NCBI RefSeq assembly: GCF_003217295.1
Contig: NZ_QJTJ01000018.1
Location: forward strand, 1-61,849
Reading direction: 5' to 3'
From: Ureibacillus chungkukjangi
Lineage (GTDB): Bacteria; Bacillota; Bacilli; Bacillales_A; Planococcaceae
Length of the DNA: 61,849 bases
The notes under the pieces are model-generated. The model saw only the letters and a list, made by a program, of their open reading frames with translations, was not told the origin of the DNA and ran no database searches. Below, piece by piece: positions 53,295 through 59,443 of the stretch. The position numbers and the translations under genes are program-made. Every line of letters starts with the position of its first letter. Within the stretch, counting starts at the first letter, position 1.

Positions 53295-54101
53295 CTAATT
53301 TAGCTTAAATAAACTTTTTGTCCAAATTTCTGTGGAGCTCGGGTGATTGCTCTCAAAGAGTGAAAATCGATTAACAAATTGAATTAACTCCTGATTTATA
53401 AGCGGCTTTAAAGACTTAGGGCAAGCGTTTATAAGAATAGAGTCCTTCTTAAGTGAATCGAGCTGATTGACAAAGTCATTCTTTGTTTGTGGAATTTCTG
53501 TCCACATTTTTTGCCACATTTTATCTCGTAGCTCGCGATAATAGTTGTTCATTGGTTTTTCATGTATAAAATGAAGTGACGTCTGGAAATTCACCGCATT
53601 AATAATTATTACGCGATATTTATGCTGTTCCTCTATAGCCTGATGCTCCCTAAGAGCTAATATTAAACTTTCTATACTTTTTTCTATTTTTTTACCGGTT
53701 TGACCTTGAGCTGCTCCAATAGGAATAAGTTTTTCTGTATTCTGTTCATACTCATCGATATGAGGGGATTCTAATAGAATAGCTATGGTTTTATTTTTAT
53801 AATTTGTATCAATGATATCGTCACAAAAAATTGAATTTAAAACCAAATCATTCTTCTCAGAAGGAGCTTCTATTGTTATCTCATCGCCAGAGAGCTCGAC
53901 AAAAAAGCGAGTTATATTTTGTACCTGCTTGTTCTTTTTAAAAAAAGAACGCTTCAATGTAAGGGTGTTTTTCTCTTCATCTAATAGAAGATACTTGCTT
54001 TTGCTTTCAATGAGATCCTCATAAACCACATCATTAATTTCTGTTTGAATAGGGTATCCTTCTAAAGTAATTGCTAATTTTTGTTTAACAAGGGTATGCA
54101 T
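53295..54101 (-). CDS. Hypothetical protein with uracil-DNA-glycosylase-like motifs
   Basis: The 268-aa soluble protein has ILLESPHIDEYE, PIGAAQGQTGKKI, VIIINAVNFQTSLHFI, LINACPKSL and near the end FESNHPSS. The order of a loop before xxSPHxxEY, a central IN-x-V-x-x-Q strand and a late HPSS is reminiscent of the uracil-DNA glycosylase superfamily (GxDPY, then a strand, then HPS). The catalytic Asp/Asn is not clearly placed. This is a weak fold guess only. Confidence 0.55.
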   Translation of the reverse strand: MHTLVKQKLAITLEGYPIQTEINDVVYEDLIESKSKYLLLDEEKNTLTLKRSFFKKNKQVQNITRFFVELSGDEITIEAPSEKNDLVLNSIFCDDIIDTNYKNKTIAILLESPHIDEYEQNTEKLIPIGAAQGQTGKKIEKSIESLILALREHQAIEEQHKYRVIIINAVNFQTSLHFIHEKPMNNYYRELRDKMWQKMWTEIPQTKNDFVNQLDSLKKDSILINACPKSLKPLINQELIQFVNRFSLFESNHPSSTEIWTKSLFKLN

Positions 54102-54240
54102 TTTTCCACTTCCTTTACAAGTTTTAAGCTGTGTATACTGGCATATATAAAAGTCTATTATTTATTTATATTAAGATTTTTGTAAAAATATGAATAAAAA
54201 AGTATAAAATAGAAAAAGAAATGATGATAGGAGAGATAGA

Positions 54241-54720
54241 ATGATTTCACTAATAGTTGCTCATGACAAAAATCGAGTAATTGGCTATGAAAACAAAATG
54301 CCCTGGCATCTACCTGGAGAATTACAATATTTTAAGGAACAAACGATGGGTAAACCGATGATTATGGGAAGAAAAACCTTTGATTCAATTGGACGACCAT
54401 TGCCAGGCCGCAGAAATATCGTAATTACCAGAAATGAAAACTATATAGCAGAAGGAATTGAGGTTGTTACCAGTTTGGAGGAAGCATTACGACTTGCTGG
54501 TGATGTAGCAGAAGTAATGGTTATTGGTGGAGAGCAGATTTTTAAAATAGTTCTCCCGATTGCTGATCGTCTCTATATCACTCATATCGAGCATGAGTTT
54601 AATGGAGATACGTTCTTTCCGACGTATGGTGATGGATGGTCTCTAATATCAAAAAGTGAACCGATTGAAACTCCCGATGGATATAGCTATACCTATTGCA
54701 TTTATGATAGAAATAAATAA
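54241..54720 (+). CDS. dfrA: Dihydrofolate reductase
   Basis: The 159-aa enzyme has MISLIVAHDKNRVIGYENKM, PWHLPGELQYFK, IMGRKTFDSIGRPLPGR, VMVIGGEQIF and YITHIEHEFNGDTFFP. It reduces dihydrofolate produced by thymidylate synthase. AGGAGAG precedes the ATG. It normally follows thyA but is here 22 kb downstream with its own terminator. Confidence 0.97.
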   Translation: MISLIVAHDKNRVIGYENKMPWHLPGELQYFKEQTMGKPMIMGRKTFDSIGRPLPGRRNIVITRNENYIAEGIEVVTSLEEALRLAGDVAEVMVIGGEQIFKIVLPIADRLYITHIEHEFNGDTFFPTYGDGWSLISKSEPIETPDGYSYTYCIYDRNK

Positions 54721-54733
54721 ATCAAGAAATTCT

Positions 54734-54763
54734 CTCTTTATCCAAAAGATAAAGGGATTTTTT
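54734..54763 (+). terminator. dfrA terminator
   Basis: CTCTTTATC and GATAAAGGG around a CAAAA loop, followed by T6. Confidence 0.75.
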
Positions 54764-54789
54764 GTTTTATTAAGAAAATTATAATTTTT

Positions 54790-54815
54790 TGAAACCAAGT
54801 GTCGAATGATTCGTA
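54790..54815 (+). promoter_or_regulatory. Sigma-W-type ECF promoter
   Basis: TGAAAC (54790-54795), exactly 16 bp, then CGTA (54812-54815) matches the sigma-W consensus perfectly. It lies 39 bp before the NfeD gene. In B. subtilis the homologous yuaFGI operon is sigma-W dependent, so cell-envelope stress induction is expected. Confidence 0.85.
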
Positions 54816-54854
54816 TATAAGCTGTAAGGATTTATTTGGTAAAGGTGGTGTTAT

Positions 54855-55394
54855 TTGTTGCTATTTGGAGCTGAACTTCATACAGTTTATTTATTTACCC
54901 TCATTATCGTTGGATGTATTACCATTCTGTACCTATTTTTCTCTGAAATTTTCGATGGTTTGTTTGAAGGGATTCCTTTTGTAGATCCTGCAGTTATTTT
55001 AGCCTTCATAACAATTACTTCAGCTGGCGGCTTCTTATTAGAAAAATTCACAGCCCTATCCAATACGTTGATTTTCATAATTGCGTGTATTATTTCTGCA
55101 ATTATTAGCGGTTTAATTTATTTCTTTATTCTCGTTCCTTTAAAAAGTGCTGAAGTGTCCTTAGCTTATACTGAGGAATCTCTAGAGGGGCAGGTAGGAA
55201 AGGTAATTGTCCCGATACCTACCAATGGCTACGGAGAGATTGTAATCGAATCGGTTAATGGAATTATATCTAAGCGAGCAACGGGCTTTGAAAACGAACC
55301 GATTGACTATGATCAGCAGGTCCTAATCATAGAAGCAAAGGAAGGTACGGTTTATGTAAAGAAATATGAGTCTCACTTACAATTTAAATTATAG
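54855..55394 (+). CDS. yuaF: NfeD-family membrane protein (YuaF)
   Basis: The 179-aa protein has three to four hydrophobic segments in residues 5-105 and a C-terminal OB-fold-like soluble domain (SLEGQVGKVIVPIPTNGYGEI). It resembles B. subtilis YuaF, which partners with the flotillin YuaG in membrane microdomains. It begins with TTG after AAAGGTGG. The flotillin gene follows after 11 bp. Confidence 0.87.
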   Translation: MLLFGAELHTVYLFTLIIVGCITILYLFFSEIFDGLFEGIPFVDPAVILAFITITSAGGFLLEKFTALSNTLIFIIACIISAIISGLIYFFILVPLKSAEVSLAYTEESLEGQVGKVIVPIPTNGYGEIVIESVNGIISKRATGFENEPIDYDQQVLIIEAKEGTVYVKKYESHLQFKL

Positions 55395-55405
55395 GAGGAA
55401 GAAAA

Positions 55406-56917
55406 ATGCCAAGTACATTAATTATTATCGGGATCGCAGTATTTATACTTTTAGCCATTATTGTGGTGTATGTTACAAAATACAAAACGGTGGGACCAGA
55501 TGAAGGGTTGATTGTTACAGGGAGCTTTTTAGGCTCAAAAAATGTGCATACAGACGATTCAGGTAATCGCATAAAAATTATTCGTGGAGGGGGTACCTTT
55601 GTATTCCCAGTGTTCCAGCAGTCAGAGCCATTAAGTCTATTATCTAGTAAGCTAGAAGTAACTACACCTGAGGTTTATACGGAGCAGGGTGTACCTGTTA
55701 CCGCAGATGGTACGGCTATTATTAAAATCGGTGGATCTATCTCAGAAATTGCTACAGCAGCTGAGCAATTTTTAGGAAAAAGCAAAGCAGATCGTGAAAA
55801 TGAAGCAAAAGAGGTTTTAGAGGGGCATTTACGTTCGATTTTAGGTTCTATGACAGTAGAAGAAATCTATAAAAATCGTGATAAATTCTCGCAGGAAGTT
55901 CAAAGAGTAGCATCTCAGGATTTAGCAAAGATGGGATTAGTGATTGTATCCTTTACGATTAAAGATGTGCGCGACAAGAATGGCTATTTAGATTCTCTTG
56001 GTAAACCAAGAATTGCACAAATTAAGCGTGACGCAGATATTGCCACAGCTGAAGCTGAAAAAGAAACACGTATTAAACGTGCTGAAGCTGAAAAAGAAGC
56101 ACAAAAGGCCGAGCTTCAAAGAGCAACAGAAATTGCAGAGGCAGAAAAGGAAAACCAGCTCAAAATTGCCGAATATAAGCTTGAGCAAGATAAAGCAAAA
56201 GCACGTGCTGACCAAGCCTATGAGCTAGAATCAGCAAGAGCTAAGCAACAGGTTACAGAGCAGGAAATGCAGGTTCGCATTATTGAACGTCAAAAGCAAA
56301 TTGAACTAGAGGAAAAAGAGATTTTACGTCGTGAGAAGCAATACGACTCAGAGGTGAAGAAAAAGGCTGATGCAGATCGTTATGCAATTGAACAAAATGC
56401 CTCTGCCCAAAAAATGAAGGATTTAGCGCAAGCTGATGCAGAGAAATATCGAATCGAGTCCTTGGCAAAAGCAGAAGCTGAAAAAATACGTTTAGACGGT
56501 TTAGCAAAAGCCGATTCAGAACGAGCACAAGGGGAAACAGAAGCAGAAATCATTCGTCTAAAAGGTTTAGCAGAAGCGGAGGCAAAACGTAAAATTGCCG
56601 AAGCATTCGACCAATTTGGTCAGGCGGCTGTCTTGGATATGATTGTTCGTATGATGCCTGAATACGCAAAAGAAATCGCAAGCCCATTATCGAATATCGA
56701 CAAAATTACAGTGGTGGATACAGGAAATGGGGAAGGCGGCGGTGCAAATCGTATCACTTCCTATGCAACTAATCTTATGGGTAGCTTACAAGAAACATTA
56801 AAGGCTTCTTCAGGAATTGATATGAAGGATTTAATCGAGACATTCGTAGGAAAGCAACCAATTCAAGCTACAATTGAAGAAATTAACACAAGAGAAGAAG
56901 AAAAACATTTAGTTTAA
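55406..56917 (+). CDS. floT: Flotillin FloT (YuaG)
   Basis: The 503-aa protein has an N-terminal membrane helix (TLIIIGIAVFILLAIIVVYV) and a SPFH/band-7 domain (residues about 30-210: FQQSEPLSLLSSKLEVTTPE, LEGHLRSILGSMTVEEIYKNR). A long Ala/Glu/Lys coiled coil follows (about 210-420) with heptads such as AEAEKETRIKRAEAEKEAQ. It scaffolds functional membrane microdomains. AGGAGGAAG precedes the ATG. Confidence 0.95.
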   Translation: MPSTLIIIGIAVFILLAIIVVYVTKYKTVGPDEGLIVTGSFLGSKNVHTDDSGNRIKIIRGGGTFVFPVFQQSEPLSLLSSKLEVTTPEVYTEQGVPVTADGTAIIKIGGSISEIATAAEQFLGKSKADRENEAKEVLEGHLRSILGSMTVEEIYKNRDKFSQEVQRVASQDLAKMGLVIVSFTIKDVRDKNGYLDSLGKPRIAQIKRDADIATAEAEKETRIKRAEAEKEAQKAELQRATEIAEAEKENQLKIAEYKLEQDKAKARADQAYELESARAKQQVTEQEMQVRIIERQKQIELEEKEILRREKQYDSEVKKKADADRYAIEQNASAQKMKDLAQADAEKYRIESLAKAEAEKIRLDGLAKADSERAQGETEAEIIRLKGLAEAEAKRKIAEAFDQFGQAAVLDMIVRMMPEYAKEIASPLSNIDKITVVDTGNGEGGGANRITSYATNLMGSLQETLKASSGIDMKDLIETFVGKQPIQATIEEINTREEEKHLV

Positions 56918-57035
56918 GAAGTATTTGGTACTTTCCAAAGCTTGATAGTGCATTCTTAGTTGTATATTGTGGCTCAAATATTCAATAATGACTAATAGAT
57001 GTAATACAATGTAGGTTTTATAAAGGAGAAATTAC

Positions 57036-57431
57036 ATGCTATCAGTCATCTTAAGCTTTAAAAGGCTATTAAAAGGATTATACCACGGAATAAAAGAGCC
57101 ACAATTTTTAAGTATTTTAACCACAGTTGCCTTAATTGTCTTATCTGGTACATTGTTCTATTCACGGTATGAAGGCTGGCCGAAAATAGATGCTTTCTAT
57201 TTCGCGGTTGTAAGTCTGATTCCAACTGGAGTAGATACAGATTTAGTGCCATCTACAACGGGTACGAAGTTATTTACAGTACTTTATTTAATCATTGGAA
57301 CCGGGTTGATGTTTGCATTACTTGTTAATTTGGGAAGAGCTATCATTAAAGAAGATAAGGCAAGGAGATATAAATTGCGTAAAGAAGTAAACAATAAGCC
57401 TTCCGCACCCAAAATCTTAAGGGTAAAATAG
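57036..57431 (+). CDS. Two-helix ion-channel-like protein with altered selectivity filter
   Basis: The 131-aa protein has the TM-pore-TM layout of Ion_trans_2 potassium channels: helix 1 ILTTVALIVLSGTLFYS, pore region AFYFAVVSLIPTGVDTDLVP, then STTGTKLFTVLYLIIGTGLM. The canonical TVGYGD filter is replaced by PTGVDTD, while the flanking SL and DxVPxTxxGKLF landmarks are kept. It may be a non-selective or non-conducting relative. AAGGAGAAA precedes the ATG. It follows the flotillin operon. Confidence 0.75.
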   Translation: MLSVILSFKRLLKGLYHGIKEPQFLSILTTVALIVLSGTLFYSRYEGWPKIDAFYFAVVSLIPTGVDTDLVPSTTGTKLFTVLYLIIGTGLMFALLVNLGRAIIKEDKARRYKLRKEVNNKPSAPKILRVK

Positions 57432-57447
57432 AATAAGTAATATAACT

Positions 57448-57488
57448 AGAAGTCTCGAATAAATTTCGGGGCTTCTTTAATTTTTCGA
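57448..57488 (+). terminator. Terminator after the channel gene
   Basis: AGAAGTCTCGAA pairs with TTCGGGGCTTCT (two G-U pairs), followed by T-rich sequence. Confidence 0.7.
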
Positions 57489-57510
57489 AAAATATTTAAT
57501 AGAAAAAACT

Positions 57511-57537
57511 TGTAAATAGTAATCGTTACGATTTACA
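57511..57537 (+). promoter_or_regulatory. Zur box 1
   Basis: A 27-bp palindrome TGTAAAT-GTAA-N3-TTAC-ATTTACA matches Bacillus Zur operators (AAATCGTAAT-ATTACGATTT type). TTGTAA and TACAAT at its ends could be -35 and -10, so Zur-Zn would occlude the promoter. Confidence 0.75.
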
Positions 57538-57545
57538 ATAGTCTC

Positions 57546-57576
57546 ATAATCCTCATTATTCAGGATTATTTTTTTA
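57546..57576 (+). terminator. Terminator between the two Zur boxes
   Basis: ATAATCCT and AGGATTAT around a CATTATTC loop, followed by T7. A transcript from the first box would end here unless read through. Confidence 0.65.
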
Positions 57577-57580
57577 TTTA

Positions 57581-57605
57581 TCAAATAGTAATGGTTACTA
57601 ATTGA
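57581..57605 (+). promoter_or_regulatory. Zur box 2
   Basis: The 25-bp palindrome TCAA-TAGTAA-N3-TTACTA-TTGA lies 45 bp before rpmG. The core AGTAATGGTTACT fits Zur operators. Confidence 0.7.
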
Positions 57606-57649
57606 TGAATTCAACTGTAATACTACGACTAAATTATTGGGAGGAACCT

Positions 57650-57799
57650 ATGAGAACCAAAATTACTTTAGCATGTACGGAAACAGGAGACAAAAATTAT
57701 ATCACTACAAAAAACAAACGAAATAACCCTGAACGTCTTGAATTGATGAAGTATAGTCCACGGCTTAAAAAAAGAACTTTACATCAGGAAACTAAATAA
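57650..57799 (+). CDS. rpmG: Ribosomal protein L33, zinc-independent form
   Basis: The 49-aa L33 starts [20 protein letters not shown] and has [18 protein letters not shown]. Only one Cys is present, so the zinc ribbon of the C+ form is absent. Such C- paralogs replace zinc-containing L33 when zinc is scarce. GGGAGG precedes the ATG at 57650. It is the first gene of a Zur-type operon. Confidence 0.93.
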   Translation: MRTKITLACTETGDKNYITTKNKRNNPERLELMKYSPRLKKRTLHQETK

Positions 57800-57823
57800 C
57801 TGGTTTGTGAAAGGAGATTTTTT

Positions 57824-58093
57824 ATGGCTAAAAAATCTAAAATCGTTAAAGAGATGAAAAGGCAAGCATTGGTCGAAAAGTATGCTGAAATAAGAAAAGA
57901 ATTAAAAGAAAAAGGAGATTATGAAGCACTTCGTAAGCTACCTCGCGATTCATCACCTACTCGGTTAAAAAATAGATGTGAAATCTCTGGCAGACCAAGA
58001 GGGTATTTACGAATATTCAAAATGTCTCGAATTAAATTTAGAGAATATGCTCACAAGGGCCAAATACCAGGAGTAAAAAAGTCGAGCTGGTAA
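57824..58093 (+). CDS. rpsN: Ribosomal protein S14, zinc-independent form
   Basis: The 89-aa long-form S14 ([20 protein letters not shown]...) has [21 protein letters not shown] and ends [12 protein letters not shown]. It lacks the four-Cys zinc site of the short form. It corresponds to B. subtilis YhzA, induced by zinc starvation. GAAAGGAG precedes the ATG, 24 bp after rpmG. Confidence 0.95.
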   Translation: MAKKSKIVKEMKRQALVEKYAEIRKELKEKGDYEALRKLPRDSSPTRLKNRCEISGRPRGYLRIFKMSRIKFREYAHKGQIPGVKKSSW

Positions 58094-58140
58094 ATTAAGA
58101 ATAATTCATTTGATTGAATTAAATGAAGGAGAGTTAAAGG

Positions 58141-59334
58141 ATGGCTAAAAAAATTCCAGTGACTGTGCTAAGCGGTTACTTAGGTTCAGGCAAGACAACA
58201 ATACTGAACCATATCCTGCAAAATAAAGAAGGCTTGAAGGTTGCTGTTATTGTAAATGACATGAGTGAAATTAATATTGATGCAGAGCTAGTGAAAAAGG
58301 GAGGAGGGCTTTCAAGAACTGAAGAAAAACTTGTTGAGATGTCGAATGGCTGCATTTGCTGTACTTTAAGAGAAGACCTGCTAATCGAAGTACAACAGCT
58401 CGTACAAGTAGGAGATTTTGATTATATCGTAATTGAATCAACGGGCATTGGTGAACCGATTCCCGTTGCTCAAACCTTCTCTTATATTGATGAAGACTCA
58501 GGAATTAACCTGCCAGAGCTATGCAAGCTAGATACAATGGTAACCGTTGTGGATGCAAATCGTTTTTGGCATGACTTTCAATCTGGAGAAAGCCTATTAG
58601 ATCGAAAAGAAGCAGTAGGCGAATTAGATGAACGAGAAGTCGCTGATTTATTGATTGACCAAATTGAATTTTGTGATGTATTAATATTAAATAAATGTGA
58701 TTTAGTGTCCGAGGAAGAATTGAAGAAGCTAGAGAATATCTTGCGTAAGCTTCAACCTGATGCGAAATTAATACGTACAGTAAACGGAAATATTAAACCA
58801 AGTAAGATTTTAAATACTGGAAGATTTGACTTTGAGAAAGTAGCAAATTCTGCTGGATGGTTAAAAGAGCTGCAGCTAGGTCACGAAAATCATACTCCAG
58901 AAACTGAGGAATATGGCATTTCATCTTTTACATATACAAGAAAAATGCCATTTAACGCTGTTCGTTTCAACGAGTGGAGTGAACAAATGCCACTTTCCAT
59001 TTTAAGGGCAAAGGGACTTATATGGAGTGCTTCCCATCAGGATGTAGCCATTCTTTTCTCACAGGCAGGTCCATCAGTTAAAATCGAGCCAATCTCATAC
59101 TGGGTAGCTGCTTTACCAGAGTACCAACAAAAGCAAATTTTAGAAAATAATCCAGAAATTCAAAGGGAATGGGAATTGGAGTTTGGTGATCGAATGACTA
59201 AGCTAGTTATTATCGGAACAAATCTTGAAAAACAAGAAATAATTCAAGAACTTGATCGTTCTTTATTAACACAAGCTGAATTTGATGCTTCCTGGGGTAA
59301 CTTGGAAGATCCATATAAATGGCAATATAAATAA
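58141..59334 (+). CDS. CobW/YciC-family zinc metallochaperone GTPase
   Basis: The 397-aa G3E GTPase has Walker A GYLGSGKTTILN, the metal-binding SNGCICCTLREDL (CxCC), ESTGIGEP, and NKCDLV for guanine. A C-terminal CobW domain follows (KGLIWSASHQ). Zur-repressed members (YciC/ZinU/ZNG1) deliver zinc to essential proteins under starvation. The two zinc-independent ribosomal proteins upstream support this role. Confidence 0.92.
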   Translation: MAKKIPVTVLSGYLGSGKTTILNHILQNKEGLKVAVIVNDMSEINIDAELVKKGGGLSRTEEKLVEMSNGCICCTLREDLLIEVQQLVQVGDFDYIVIESTGIGEPIPVAQTFSYIDEDSGINLPELCKLDTMVTVVDANRFWHDFQSGESLLDRKEAVGELDEREVADLLIDQIEFCDVLILNKCDLVSEEELKKLENILRKLQPDAKLIRTVNGNIKPSKILNTGRFDFEKVANSAGWLKELQLGHENHTPETEEYGISSFTYTRKMPFNAVRFNEWSEQMPLSILRAKGLIWSASHQDVAILFSQAGPSVKIEPISYWVAALPEYQQKQILENNPEIQREWELEFGDRMTKLVIIGTNLEKQEIIQELDRSLLTQAEFDASWGNLEDPYKWQYK

Positions 59335-59342
59335 GTGACAGT

Positions 59343-59372
59343 AGGGGCTAATTTTCATTTAGTCCCTTTTAT
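59343..59372 (+). terminator. Terminator of the zinc operon
   Basis: AGGGGCTAA and TTAGTCCCT around TTTTCAT, followed by T-rich sequence. Confidence 0.8.
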
Positions 59373-59443
59373 TTTTGTCTATGTAACGATACATGATTTA
59401 CTTCGAAGTCCATCATACTATTTTATAAGGTGGTGGATGATTT

